In this document: piece after piece, positions 27,653 to 37,695 of the stretch
Position numbering within the stretch: position 1 is the stretch's first letter
Layout of the letters: each line of letters opens with the position of its first letter
From: CAYNFR01 sp964616755
Lineage (GTDB): Bacteria > Bacteroidota > Bacteroidia > Chitinophagales > Saprospiraceae
Direction: 5' to 3'
DNA length: 64,000 bases
NCBI GenBank assembly: GCA_964616755.1
Contig: CAZTSI010000005.1
Coordinates: 53,166-117,165, forward strand
Translations under genes and position numbers: made by a program
The notes under the pieces: model-generated
The model's input: only the letters and a program-made list of their open reading frames with translations
Database searches by the model: none
What the model was told of the DNA's origin: nothing

Positions 27653-28648
27653 TTAGGCTTTTACGATCAACGCAGCTAGGTCGGCTAGTCTGGCAGAATA
27701 ACCGGCTTCGTTGTCATACCAACTCACCACTTTCAGCATATTTTCGTTGACGTCTGTCAATAATGCGTCGAAAACGGAGGAATGCGTATTTCGCACGATA
27801 TCGCTAGAGACTATAGGATCTTCACAATACTGCAAATAACCTTTCATTGATCCTTCTGCGTATTCCTTAAATTTTGCGTTTACTTCAGCCACGGTCACCT
27901 TTTTACTGAGGTTCAAGTTTAACTCTACCATAGAGCCAGTGACTACGGGTACGCGGACGGCAATGGCAAATATCTTCTCCCCAAAATTAGGGATCACTTC
28001 CTTTATGGCTGATGCCGCCCCAGTAGAGGTAGGCACGATATTATAGGCAGCGGCTCTCGCACGTCTTAAGTCTTTATGAGGACCATCTTGTATATTCTGA
28101 TCCGCTGTGTAGGCATGGATAGTCGTCATTGATCCATTGATGATACCGTAATTATCTTCAAGAACCTTGACCAATGGAGCTAAACAGTTAGTTGTACATG
28201 AGGCATTAGAGAACACATTTTTACGTCGATCCAATTCGTGGTCGTTTACTCCTAGTACGATAGTCTGAACGTCACCTTTGGCAGGCGCAGATATCAATAC
28301 ATCTTTTGCCCCCGCTTGCAAATGCATTGACGCATCAGCTTTTGATACAAAGCGTCCTGTACATTCAAGGACTAGATCTACTCCCAACTCTGCCCAATTC
28401 AGTTTTGTCGGGTCTCGTTCTGCAGAAGCTTGAATGCTCTTGCCATTCACAATTAATTCTGTGTCTGTTGAGCTTACCTCTCCATCAAAGGGGCCATGAG
28501 CACTATCATATTTTAATAAATGTGCTAAAACACTATTGTCGGTGAGATCATTAATACCCACAACCTCAATATTGTTATTCTTTAACAGATTGCGAAAGGT
28601 TAGCCTTCCGATACGTCCAAAACCATTAATGGCAATTCTCTTTTTCAT
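27653..28648 (-). CDS. gapA: Glyceraldehyde-3-phosphate dehydrogenase, type I
   Basis: A 331-residue NAD-dependent enzyme. The N-terminal NGFGRIGRL binds NAD, the catalytic Cys is in NASCTTNCLAPL (about residue 150), and the C-terminal VSWYDNEAGYS is diagnostic. It oxidises glyceraldehyde 3-phosphate to the substrate of the adjacent pgk product. A well-matching -7 promoter box lies about 30 nt upstream of the ATG. Housekeeping glycolysis/gluconeogenesis gene with no unusual features. Confidence 0.98.
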   Translation of the reverse strand: MKKRIAINGFGRIGRLTFRNLLKNNNIEVVGINDLTDNSVLAHLLKYDSAHGPFDGEVSSTDTELIVNGKSIQASAERDPTKLNWAELGVDLVLECTGRFVSKADASMHLQAGAKDVLISAPAKGDVQTIVLGVNDHELDRRKNVFSNASCTTNCLAPLVKVLEDNYGIINGSMTTIHAYTADQNIQDGPHKDLRRARAAAYNIVPTSTGAASAIKEVIPNFGEKIFAIAVRVPVVTGSMVELNLNLSKKVTVAEVNAKFKEYAEGSMKGYLQYCEDPIVSSDIVRNTHSSVFDALLTDVNENMLKVVSWYDNEAGYSARLADLAALIVKA

Positions 28649-28675
28649 AATTATTTATTAGTATTTGTAGGAATA

Positions 28676-28683
28676 CAAAAGTA
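28676..28683 (-). promoter_or_regulatory. Candidate -7 promoter element of gapA-pgk
   Basis: On the minus strand TACTTTTG matches TAnnTTTG exactly, about 30 nt upstream of the gapA start. The upstream region is AT-rich, but no perfect -33 TTTG is seen at the usual spacing. Confidence 0.45.
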
Positions 28684-28838
28684 AAGCTTAGATATCTATA
28701 ATGGTAGACGATTTTGAATTTGACATTATAATCTATATTGTTCCCAAACGCAGTAAATTTATTTTGAACTCTTGTCGAACAATAGAATTAAGTATTGAAA
28801 AAATCTGATTTACTTAGAGCTCAAATAGCGATATTCTT

Positions 28839-30233
28839 ATGAAACTCGTAGATCGAAGGTCATTTCTCAAAAAAATTGGGGTAGCAGGCGCTGTGGCTAG
28901 TAGTTTTACTTCCTCTAATAGACTAGATGCCACTAAGATGAGGCAAGAGCTTACTTTGCATCGCCAGCATTTCGGTAAAAACGATAAAGTGCGGCTGGCC
29001 ATGATAGGCTGTGGCATTCAAGGATTTGCCAATGCAGAAGCTGCTAATCAAGTGCCTGGGGTAGAATTAGTCGCTGCATGCGATCTTTATCAAGGACGTT
29101 TAACCCGAATGAAGGAGGTGTTTGGTAATCACCTTTTATGTACGAAAGATTATCAAGCCATTTTAGATCGCAGTGATGTTGATGCAGTTTGTGTCTCTAC
29201 GACCGATCATTGGCACGATCATATCGTCAAATTGGCTCTTGCAAAAGGAAAGCCTGTCTACTGTGAAAAACCTATGGTACATCGGCCTGAAGAAGGTCTT
29301 GCATTAGTTGAGGCCGAGCAAAAAAGCAAACTACCTGTACAAATCGGTAGTCAAAGAGCTAGTTCTTTAAGTGTTTGGAAGGCTAAGGAGTTGCTCGCTC
29401 AAGGGGTGATCGGTGAAATTAATATGGCCGACATTCGCTATGATCGCAATAGTTCTAATGGTGCATGGCAATATTCCATTCCAACGGATGCTTCAATTGA
29501 TACCATAGATTGGAAAACGTTTATCGGTGATGCACCGGTGCATTCATTTGATCCCGTACGTTTCTTTAGATGGCGCAATTATAGAGATTATGGTACAGGT
29601 GTGGCTGGTGATCTTTTTGTGCACTTGTTCACGGCATTGCATGTTATTACAGGTTCACTCGGACCCGATAGGGTATATAGCACTGGGGGCTTGCGTTTTT
29701 GGAAAGATGGACGAGATGTTCCTGATATAACATTAGGGCTCTACGATTATCCAGAGACTTCTATTCATCCCGCGTTTAATGTTCAAATGCGCTCTAATTT
29801 TGTCGATGGTTCGGGGGGTGGATCGCATGTACAATTAATTGGATCAGAGGGTATGATGACCATCGGGTGGAACTCTATTCGCATCCAAAAATCTAAGGTG
29901 AGCACAGTACCTAGCTTTGGTGGTTGGGATTCTTTTTCGACGTTTAGTGAAGCACAACAGAAGGATTTCGAAAAATGGTTTAAAGAGCACTATCCCGCGC
30001 CTAAGCCAGAAATGAATGAACCTCGTCAACTCGAATATACCGAACCAGAAGGATACGATGCACATGTTGATCATTGGGCATTTTTTGTCGATGCTATCCA
30101 CAATCGCACAAAACTCATTGAAGATACAAGCTTTGGACTTCGTGCAGCTGGACCTTCATTGGCGGCCAATATGAGTTTAGAACAAAAGAAAATTATCCAT
30201 TGGGATCCTACAGAGATGAAGATTGTCCAGTGA
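28839..30233 (+). CDS. Gfo/Idh/MocA-family oxidoreductase with Tat signal
   Basis: A 464-residue NAD(P)-dependent oxidoreductase. The N-terminus carries a twin-arginine signal (DRRSFLKKIGVAGAVASSF), implying folded export with its cofactor. The Rossmann motif MIGCGIQGFANAEAA follows at about residues 54-68, then the EKPMV motif with its Lys. The C-terminal dimerisation domain includes an FRWRNYRDYGTGVAGDL stretch common in exported Bacteroidota members acting on sugars or sugar derivatives. The next gene (BNR-repeat protein) follows closely on the same strand. The substrate is unknown. Confidence 0.92.
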   Translation: MKLVDRRSFLKKIGVAGAVASSFTSSNRLDATKMRQELTLHRQHFGKNDKVRLAMIGCGIQGFANAEAANQVPGVELVAACDLYQGRLTRMKEVFGNHLLCTKDYQAILDRSDVDAVCVSTTDHWHDHIVKLALAKGKPVYCEKPMVHRPEEGLALVEAEQKSKLPVQIGSQRASSLSVWKAKELLAQGVIGEINMADIRYDRNSSNGAWQYSIPTDASIDTIDWKTFIGDAPVHSFDPVRFFRWRNYRDYGTGVAGDLFVHLFTALHVITGSLGPDRVYSTGGLRFWKDGRDVPDITLGLYDYPETSIHPAFNVQMRSNFVDGSGGGSHVQLIGSEGMMTIGWNSIRIQKSKVSTVPSFGGWDSFSTFSEAQQKDFEKWFKEHYPAPKPEMNEPRQLEYTEPEGYDAHVDHWAFFVDAIHNRTKLIEDTSFGLRAAGPSLAANMSLEQKKIIHWDPTEMKIVQ

Positions 30234-30287
30234 GTAATAACATACTTGAAAATGTATTTTTTAAAACTAATAAGAAAAAGTGAATTT

Positions 30288-33200
30288 ATGAAGATGCCTA
30301 AATTGATAATGCTTCTCATTTTTTGGTCAAGCCTTGCGGCACAAGATGCCAAAGAAGATATTTTTCAAGGATTGTCCTTTCGTTCTATTGGACCAGCATT
30401 GACATCAGGCCGAATAGCCGATATTGCTATACATCCCAAAAATGAAAACCAATGGTATATTGCCGTTGGGTCAGGAGGGGTTTGGAAAACCATCAATGCA
30501 GGTACCACTTGGACGCCTATATTTGACAGCCAAGCAAGTTATTCGATTGGTTGTATTACACTCGACCCGCAAAATGAGCATACTATATGGGTAGGCACGA
30601 GGGAAAATGTCGGCGGAAGGCACGTGGGTTTCGGTGATGGAATATACGTGAGTCATGATGGCGGCATGAGTTGGACAAATAAGGGGTTAAAAAACTCAGA
30701 ACATCTCTCTAAAATCATTGTACACCCTGAGAATTCTTCTACACTTTGGGTAGCTTCTCAAGGTCCACTTTGGAGCAAAGGTGGCGAACGTGGTGTATAT
30801 AAGAGCACTGATGGCGGCATTACTTGGAAGCGCACGCTTGGTGACGATCAATGGATTGGGGCAACAGATTTACTCATTGATCCGACCAATCCTTCTATTC
30901 TTTATGCGGCAACATGGCAACGACATCGCACCGTAGCAGCTTTTATGGGCAGCGGTCCGGGTACAGCCTTACATAAAAGTACGGATGGCGGTGAAACTTG
31001 GCAAAAACTGTCTAATGGCATCCCAAATGTCAATTTAGGGAAAATAGGTCTTGCCATGAATCCATTTAATCCCAAAATGATTTATGCAGCTATCGAGCTA
31101 GAAAATCTGAAAGGTGGCATTTTTGTCACTACTGATGCAGGGGCATCATGGAGCAAATATTCAGATATGGTTTCCGGGGGAACAGGGCCGCATTATTACC
31201 AAGAATTATATGCGAGTCCACATGTCGAAGGTCGATTATACCTGATGAATAATACCGTTCAAATATCAGAAAACCACGGACGAACATTTACAAGTATGAA
31301 CGAAAGAAAAAAGCATATAGATAGTCATGCAGTGGCTTTTAAAAAATCCGATCCAAACTACTTATTGTTTGGTACAGATGGCGGTCTTTATGAGAGTTTT
31401 GATCATACGAAGACTTGGAAGTACGTGAGCAATCTGCCAGTGACTCAATATTATAAGATTGCGGTTGATGACACAGAGCCATTTTATAATATCTATGGAG
31501 GTACCCAAGATAACGGTTCGCACGGTGGGCCGTCGCGTACCACAAATAAAGGGGGCATCTATAACCACGATTGGTGGATAACTCTATTTGCTGATGGTCA
31601 CCAGTCAGCCACAGAGCCAGGCAATCCGAATATTACCTACGGCGAGTTCCAAGAAGGTTGGCTGTGGCGAGTGGATCAAATCACTAGGGAAGCGGTTTTT
31701 ATTCAACCTCAACCAGGACTAGGCGAACCCGCCGAACGGTTTAATTGGGATGCGCCTATTCTCGTGAGTCCGCATAAACCTTCACGCCTTTACTTTGCCT
31801 CGCAACGCGTATGGAAGTCTGAAGATCGAGGTGATTCGTGGCAAGCGATTTCTGGCGACCTTACGCTCAATCAAGATCGCATGCAACTACCTATTATGGA
31901 TGGTTTTCCGGGCGCGGACAATGGTTGGGATCTAAAAGCAATGTCTACTTATAATACAATTACTTCATTGGCCGAATCGCCATTGATGGCAGGACTCCTT
32001 TATGCGGCAACTGATGACGGTTTGATTAACATTTCTGAAAACGGAGGACAATCATGGACACGGATAGGAGTAGGGACGATAAAGGGATTGCCTGCAACAG
32101 CTTTTGTGAATGATATTCGCGCGGATTTGTTTGACGTTTCGACAGTATATGTAGCCTTAGATAATCATAAGTACGGCGACTTTAAACCCTACTTGATCAA
32201 GAGCACAGATAAAGGGCGCACATGGTCGCTCATAACGGGAGATATGCCTTCTCGACTGATAGTTTGGCGATTGGTGCAAGACCATGTCAACAAAAATTTG
32301 CTTTTTGCGGCTACAGAGTTTGGTGTATACGTTTCGTATGACAGTGGCAAGAAATGGACGCAACTCAAAGCGGGGCTTCCAACGATATCTGTGCGCGATA
32401 TTACCATTCATCGCAAAGCCGATGATTTGGTCTTGGGTACTTTCGGACGAGGAATTTACATTCTAGATGACTTAGCCCCCTTAAGAGCTTTAGATCCGAC
32501 GAACCTTCCTAAGAAGGCCTTCCTCTTGGATATAGAAAATTCACTGCGGTATATGGAAGTGCCAGAAGTATATGGACAGGGCCATGCCCAATATGCTGCG
32601 AGTAATCCACCGTTTGGCGCGGGTTTCACCTACTACTTGCCTGAAGCATTGAAGTCCTTAAAGGAAAAAAGGAAGGAAAGTGAAAAAGGGAATGCAAATA
32701 TTCCTTTTGCAGGATGGGATGCTCTAGATAAAGAAAAAAATGATCAAGGACATTCGATTTTCTTGACGGTCACAGATGCTAACGGAGAAGTTGTGAAAAG
32801 AGTAGTTGGCACGAACAAAAAGGGATTCAATATCGTGCATTGGCCTCTAGACTACGAAGATCGAATCATGGAACCTTTAAAACCAATGCCGCAGAATCAA
32901 GAAGAAGAATTTGGCAGCAGTAGTATGATGGTGCCGCCAGGACGATATTCGGCGAGGTTGTCACAAGTAAAGGATGGGGTACTGACTGACCTTTCAGAAG
33001 AAAAATTCTTCGAAGTAACATCCTTGCACAAAGCGGCGTTGCCTGGTAAGTCAGTGCAACAGATTACAGCATTTGCCACAAAATTTCATAGTTTTATGCA
33101 GGCGTTTAGCACAACTCAAGATGTCCTGTCTAGATCAACAACTACAGTTGCCGCTATGCACAGAGCATTAGCAAAAGCCGCAAAACCTAACAACGCATTA

Positions 33201-33518
33201 ACGTCCGAATTGCATGCATTAACGAGCCAGTTGCAGGCACTTTCTGCAGAGTTGAATGGAAGCCCGAGTCGGCTGGAGTTTGGCGAAAAAACTTGGCCTA
33301 ACCCTTCTTCGGGATGGTTTATAGGTATGGTTGGTCTAACGAGTTCGACCTATGGGCCAACAGAGACACATGAGGCTAGCTTAGACGTCGCTATTACGCA
33401 ATTGAAGAGTATTACGGAAAATTTGAAGCGAATAACACAAACCCAAATTCCATTGATCCTGGAGCAATTGAAGCAAGCAGGAGCTCCGCTGATAGAAGGG
33501 CAGGGACTTGATAATTAA
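30288..33518 (+). CDS. Secreted BNR/sortilin (VPS10)-like beta-propeller protein
   Basis: The protein has about 1,076 residues. The ATG at 30288 is chosen because it places a standard signal peptide (MKMPKLIMLLIFWSSLAAQ) at the N-terminus; the frame is open upstream to a TTG at 30246. Many Asp-box/BNR motifs of the S-x-D-x-G-x-T-W type are visible (VSHDGGMSWTN, KSTDGGITWKR, KSTDGGETWQK, KSTDKGRTWS, VSYDSGKKWTQ). These indicate one or two propellers, as in VPS10/sortilin-like and GH74-like proteins, followed by a helical C-terminal region. It is often labelled glycosyl hydrolase, but no catalytic residues can be assigned here. A terminator follows. Confidence 0.88.
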   Translation: MKMPKLIMLLIFWSSLAAQDAKEDIFQGLSFRSIGPALTSGRIADIAIHPKNENQWYIAVGSGGVWKTINAGTTWTPIFDSQASYSIGCITLDPQNEHTIWVGTRENVGGRHVGFGDGIYVSHDGGMSWTNKGLKNSEHLSKIIVHPENSSTLWVASQGPLWSKGGERGVYKSTDGGITWKRTLGDDQWIGATDLLIDPTNPSILYAATWQRHRTVAAFMGSGPGTALHKSTDGGETWQKLSNGIPNVNLGKIGLAMNPFNPKMIYAAIELENLKGGIFVTTDAGASWSKYSDMVSGGTGPHYYQELYASPHVEGRLYLMNNTVQISENHGRTFTSMNERKKHIDSHAVAFKKSDPNYLLFGTDGGLYESFDHTKTWKYVSNLPVTQYYKIAVDDTEPFYNIYGGTQDNGSHGGPSRTTNKGGIYNHDWWITLFADGHQSATEPGNPNITYGEFQEGWLWRVDQITREAVFIQPQPGLGEPAERFNWDAPILVSPHKPSRLYFASQRVWKSEDRGDSWQAISGDLTLNQDRMQLPIMDGFPGADNGWDLKAMSTYNTITSLAESPLMAGLLYAATDDGLINISENGGQSWTRIGVGTIKGLPATAFVNDIRADLFDVSTVYVALDNHKYGDFKPYLIKSTDKGRTWSLITGDMPSRLIVWRLVQDHVNKNLLFAATEFGVYVSYDSGKKWTQLKAGLPTISVRDITIHRKADDLVLGTFGRGIYILDDLAPLRALDPTNLPKKAFLLDIENSLRYMEVPEVYGQGHAQYAASNPPFGAGFTYYLPEALKSLKEKRKESEKGNANIPFAGWDALDKEKNDQGHSIFLTVTDANGEVVKRVVGTNKKGFNIVHWPLDYEDRIMEPLKPMPQNQEEEFGSSSMMVPPGRYSARLSQVKDGVLTDLSEEKFFEVTSLHKAALPGKSVQQITAFATKFHSFMQAFSTTQDVLSRSTTTVAAMHRALAKAAKPNNALTSELHALTSQLQALSAELNGSPSRLEFGEKTWPNPSSGWFIGMVGLTSSTYGPTETHEASLDVAITQLKSITENLKRITQTQIPLILEQLKQAGAPLIEGQGLDN

Positions 33519-33551
33519 TCCAAAGCGGACGCAGGTTTATACCTAAGTTAG

Positions 33552-33600
33552 AAAGAGTCGTTCGACGCAATAAATAGGCGTAGAGCGGCTCTTTTCTTTT
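33552..33600 (+). terminator. Rho-independent terminator after the BNR protein
   Basis: A long imperfect hairpin: the left arm at 33552-33568 pairs with the right arm at about 33578-33594, using two G-U pairs and one mismatch. It is followed by TTTTCTTTTC. It lies about 35 nt downstream of the stop at 33518. Confidence 0.75.
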
Positions 33601-33617
33601 CAAAAATTCTACATTTA

Positions 33618-34055
33618 TTATGGAAGAATAGAGAATTCTGAAGTGGTTGAAATAACTTCTGAATCGTCATTAAACCCCCAAACTTTGGCTTCTACAACCC
33701 AATCGCTATTAGTGGAAAAACCATTGTTTAAGGACAAAACTATATCATCGCCAAAGTCATAAAACCCATTACTAGCATGGATATGTGTAAGGCTAGGTTT
33801 TTTATAAACCTCTGTGTTTGATGCCTTATTATAAATTCGTACTTGTATATTGTGTACAGTTTTTCCGGTTTCACTTTCGAAGCGAACACGCAATTTTAAA
33901 GTCTCATCAAGTTTTTTTGGGACAACGTCAGGAGATTTGATGTCTATTGCATAAGCGTAGGGTATCGATTCATTGTTTTCCTTGTCTGATACGCAATTAG
34001 CTTGCAAGAAGAGTACACCAATTAATACAAAGGAGTATATAAAGCCTTTTTTCAT
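33618..34055 (-). CDS. Putative lipoprotein of unknown function
   Basis: The protein has 145 residues with an N-terminal hydrophobic stretch and a lipobox-like LQANC, so it is probably lipidated at Cys22. The mature part is beta-rich (for example LKLRVRFESETGKTVHNIQVRIYN) and may form a single Ig-like domain. It resembles small Bacteroidota lipoproteins with cadherin/Ig folds such as DUF4625, but a specific family could not be confirmed. It stands alone, with about 180 nt of AT-rich sequence upstream. Confidence 0.7.
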   Translation of the reverse strand: MKKGFIYSFVLIGVLFLQANCVSDKENNESIPYAYAIDIKSPDVVPKKLDETLKLRVRFESETGKTVHNIQVRIYNKASNTEVYKKPSLTHIHASNGFYDFGDDIVLSLNNGFSTNSDWVVEAKVWGFNDDSEVISTTSEFSILP

Positions 34056-34237
34056 AGCAAGAACATGTAAGAAACTACTATTTAACGTACAAACACGCCT
34101 AAAATTTTAATGCGGAGCGGATTTTTTAACTCCTTAAAAGGTTTTCAGTTAAAAGAAATATTGAACGGATGGATTGATACTGTGAATGTCCTGAGACTAT
34201 AAGGATAGGGGCATTATCATATTTGATTTAAGCTCTC

Positions 34238-36853
34238 TTAGTTAATCAATTTTCGCAATTCACTGAGCTTCATCATGCAATCGATGGGAGTCATATTATT
34301 GGGATCAAGTTGTAAAAGTTGGTCATGTATGGCCATTAGAGCAGGGTCAGCTTGAAACAAACTCAGTTGCTGAATGTTTGCTCTTTTTTCTAATTGATGG
34401 AGGGTTTTTTTAGTTTTTTCCCCATCTAGAACGGATTGTTTTTGTAGAATGAGAAGAATGTCCTTGGCTCTACTTACTACATCCGCAGGCATACCCGACA
34501 TATGTGCTACTTGGATACCAAAACTTTGATTGCTGCTGCCTTTAATAAGTTTTCGCAAGAAAACTATTTTATCTCCTAGCTCTTTGGTTGCTACATTGTA
34601 ATTGGCAATTCCAGAATACTTATCTGCAAGTTGACTTAGCTCGTGGTAATGGGTAGCAAAAAGAGTTTTAGGCTTCGCCTCAATTTCATGCAAATATTCT
34701 ACTATCGACCACGCTATAGAAATACCATCGTACGTACTGGTGCCACGGCCTATCTCATCGAGTAAAATTAAGCTTCGATCGGATAAATTGTTCATGATAC
34801 TAGCCGTTTCGGTCATTTCGACCATGAATGTCGATTCGCCACTGGAAATATTGTCGGAAGCCCCTACACGCGTAAAAATTCGATCCACAATTCCAATATG
34901 TGCCTTGCGAGCAGACACAAACGAGCCCATTTGCGCCATTAAACAAATAAGCGCCGTTTGCCTAAGAATGGCCGATTTACCAGACATGTTAGGCCCTGTA
35001 ATCAATAGTATTTGCTCACCTTCATTAGAAAGGGTTAGATCATTTGGAATGTATTCTTGCCCTAGAGGAAGGTGTGCTTCTATGACAGGATGACGGGCTT
35101 GCTCTAACTGAAGTTCATAAGATTCAGACACACTGGGTTTGCAGTAATGTTGACGTTTGGCGACTTTAGCAAAGGAATTTAAGCAATCAATTTGTGCCAA
35201 TATATCGGCATTGTGCTGAACAATTCTGATATGATTGCTTAACCAATCAATAAGTTGTTGAAATAAAAGCTCTTCTAATGCTAGAATTTTTTCTTCTGCA
35301 CTTAAGATTTTTATCTCCAGTTGCTTAAGCTCTTCAGAAATGTAGCGCTCCGCATTAGTCAAAGTTTGTTTACGTGTCCATGATGTAGGAATAAGATCAT
35401 GATCTTTATATCGATTGGTGACCTCATAATAATAGCCAAAGACATTATTGTAGCCTACCTTGAGATTCGTAATTCCTGTGGCAGTAATCTCTTTTTGGAG
35501 CATGGCCTCCAGATGACGCTTGCTGTTAGCTATTAGATCGCGATATTCATCTAACTCTTCGTGTACACTTGTGGCAATCACTGATCCTTTAGCAAGGTTG
35601 TGGGGTGGATTATCTGCTAAAGTATCCGCAATTTTTTGACAGATTTCTTGCGCTTCGTCTAATTGATGGGCGAGTTTGGACGTTTGGCTTTGTGGAAGTT
35701 CTATTAATTGTTTCTTGATAAATGGGATCTGAAGAAGGGATAGCTTAAGCGCCTCTACCTCACGGGGGCTAACTTTGTTAAGTGCAACTTTTGCTATTAA
35801 TCGCTCTAGATCACTTATGGCTTTCAGATGTTGATCTATGGCTGCTGAATGTTGCATATTATTCACCAGACTTTCCACGATAGACAATCGATAGTTTATA
35901 GCATCAATATCTGTTAAAGGAAGTAAAATCCATTTGCGTAGCATTCGAGCCCCCATAGCGGTAACGGTATGATCCAGAATTTGAGCTAAGGGCACGCCTG
36001 ATGGATGATTAGGATGAATGAGTTCTAAATTGCGAATTGTAAACTGATCTAACCAAACATATCGCTCGAGTTGAATTCTAACGATTTTATTTATATGACG
36101 AAGTTGACGATTTTCAGTTGTCTCTAGGTATTGCAAAATAGCTCCGGCGCTGATCTGAGCCAACACCAAATGATCAATGCTATATGCTTTAAGCGATTGA
36201 ACCTGAAATAGTTGCATCAATTTGTCGCGACCATATTCTTCTTGAAAAATCCAATCATCTAAACCATATGTATAAAAGGTTGAATCTACGTGATCGTCGA
36301 TTGTAGGCTTTTGACGTTTGGCATATAAGATTTCTTTTGGTGAATAGGTGCTGATTAGTTTAGTGATGTCGGCTAATCGCCCTTCGTACACCATAAAGTC
36401 ACCGGTCGATAGATCTAGTAGGGCACAAGCGCCTTTATCATTGGCAAAATATACAGCAGCAAGATAATTATTTTCATTTCGGTCTAAGAGATTGTCAGAA
36501 GTGCCAAGACCTGGTGTGACGACATCCGTAATGCCGCGTTTGACCACTTTCGTTTCTTTACTTGGCTTCTCAAGTTGCTCACATATGGCTACTCGAAAGC
36601 CCGCTCTAACTAACTTAGGTAAATAAACATCCAGAGAATGATAGGGAAATCCTGCAAGCTCAATGTTAGAGCCCCCGTTGTTGCGAGCCGTAAGCGTAAT
36701 ACCTAGCGCATTAGATGCTTTGACTGCATCTTCGCCAAATGTTTCATAAAAATCTCCGACCCTGAAAAGTAGGAGGGCATCTTTATGCTGCCCTTTAAGT
36801 GCATAATATTGTTGCATTAAAGGGGTTTCTTTCCCTTTTTCTACTTTACTCAA
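34238..36853 (-). CDS. mutS: DNA mismatch repair protein MutS
   Basis: An 871-residue protein with all MutS domains. The N-terminal mismatch-recognition domain has the Phe-x-Glu motif (GDFYETFGEDA), followed by connector, lever and clamp regions. The ATPase has Walker A GPNMSGKS (about residue 619), Walker B LILLDEIGRGTSTYDG (about 695) and FATHYHEL. The start is uncertain: the frame is open to a TTG at 36937 and the first ATG is at 36817. The TTG at 36851-36853 is preferred because it keeps the family segment KETPLMQQY without excess residues. No mutL is nearby. Confidence 0.95.
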   Translation of the reverse strand: MSKVEKGKETPLMQQYYALKGQHKDALLLFRVGDFYETFGEDAVKASNALGITLTARNNGGSNIELAGFPYHSLDVYLPKLVRAGFRVAICEQLEKPSKETKVVKRGITDVVTPGLGTSDNLLDRNENNYLAAVYFANDKGACALLDLSTGDFMVYEGRLADITKLISTYSPKEILYAKRQKPTIDDHVDSTFYTYGLDDWIFQEEYGRDKLMQLFQVQSLKAYSIDHLVLAQISAGAILQYLETTENRQLRHINKIVRIQLERYVWLDQFTIRNLELIHPNHPSGVPLAQILDHTVTAMGARMLRKWILLPLTDIDAINYRLSIVESLVNNMQHSAAIDQHLKAISDLERLIAKVALNKVSPREVEALKLSLLQIPFIKKQLIELPQSQTSKLAHQLDEAQEICQKIADTLADNPPHNLAKGSVIATSVHEELDEYRDLIANSKRHLEAMLQKEITATGITNLKVGYNNVFGYYYEVTNRYKDHDLIPTSWTRKQTLTNAERYISEELKQLEIKILSAEEKILALEELLFQQLIDWLSNHIRIVQHNADILAQIDCLNSFAKVAKRQHYCKPSVSESYELQLEQARHPVIEAHLPLGQEYIPNDLTLSNEGEQILLITGPNMSGKSAILRQTALICLMAQMGSFVSARKAHIGIVDRIFTRVGASDNISSGESTFMVEMTETASIMNNLSDRSLILLDEIGRGTSTYDGISIAWSIVEYLHEIEAKPKTLFATHYHELSQLADKYSGIANYNVATKELGDKIVFLRKLIKGSSNQSFGIQVAHMSGMPADVVSRAKDILLILQKQSVLDGEKTKKTLHQLEKRANIQQLSLFQADPALMAIHDQLLQLDPNNMTPIDCMMKLSELRKLIN

Positions 36854-36964
36854 TTGGCTTAGCTTTAAACCACCAAATATATAAAAATCGCTAATAAGTG
36901 ATAGGTTCAAAGCTAAGCCTCTACCTTCTTTTATCAAAAGGTTAGAAATGCTTCATGTATATAT

Positions 36965-37522
36965 CTAGTCCCAAGACCAGCCGAACTTAAATCTAAGGCC
37001 TAATACAGGGCTACTAAAATCCTTGTCCGAGAAACCTTGAATGTCGGAATTGCTAAAAAATCGGTAACCACCTTCTAAGCCAATACGAAAGAATCTCGTC
37101 ACGTTGAGTTCAGCACCAACGGTTGGTTGAGCGACGAAAACTCTATCTGTTCCGACATCTTGAATATCAAGGCTACTACTGCCCATTTGTACATAGACGA
37201 GAGGATGAATCACCCTGTCATTATGAAACACATATCCAAGAAGCAGATCATTGCCTTTAATCTCCAATTCTCTGCCATTATTCATGTTGTCTGATTTGTA
37301 GCCCGACCATCCTATTAGCAACGAATTGTTGATTTCAAAGGTGAAAAACCCGCCCGTATTAAGGTTGAAATCATCTTTAAAGTCGGCTAAAGAATTATTC
37401 CAGCCACCCCATAATCCCGTTAATTGGATTCCGCCATAATGATTAAATACGGTTTCTTCTTGTGCTTGGATTTGTGTTGTACCGAGGGTTGCAATTAAAA
37501 TGAGCGCGTAGAGACATTTCAT
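36965..37522 (-). CDS. Outer-membrane beta-barrel-like secreted protein
   Basis: The protein has 185 residues with an SPI signal peptide (hydrophobic residues 4-14, cleavage near IQA-QEE). The mature part alternates hydrophobic and polar residues with aromatic girdles and ends in GLRFKFGWSW, consistent with an 8-strand OmpX/OmpW-like barrel. Family motifs are too generic for a specific name. It lies upstream of mutS on the same strand. A possible -7 element (TATTATTG) is about 25 nt upstream. Confidence 0.75.
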   Translation of the reverse strand: MKCLYALILIATLGTTQIQAQEETVFNHYGGIQLTGLWGGWNNSLADFKDDFNLNTGGFFTFEINNSLLIGWSGYKSDNMNNGRELEIKGNDLLLGYVFHNDRVIHPLVYVQMGSSSLDIQDVGTDRVFVAQPTVGAELNVTRFFRIGLEGGYRFFSNSDIQGFSDKDFSSPVLGLRFKFGWSWD

Positions 37523-37695
37523 AATCTAAGATTTAAATGGTTAAACAATAATACCAGTTGACGATGAAGTTAGCGCAAGTGTTACAATTTGAAAACAGAT
37601 TTAGGACAGATTTAATATTAACATCGACAAAAAAACATATATAACCTACTTAAACGTCTTTAAAGAACGAAATTATCATTTCACGCCACCAGCAA

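Noticed and set aside
28701..28808. 35-codon plus-strand frame in the gapA/Gfo-Idh gap (begins MVDDFEFDIIIY)
   Set aside because: It lies in AT-rich promoter sequence, has no hydrophobic or motif signature and no supporting context; chance is the simplest explanation.
36854..36937. Extended N-terminus of mutS from a TTG at 36937
   Set aside because: The added residues are hydrophobic and unlike other MutS N-termini; the family segment begins around KETPLMQQY.
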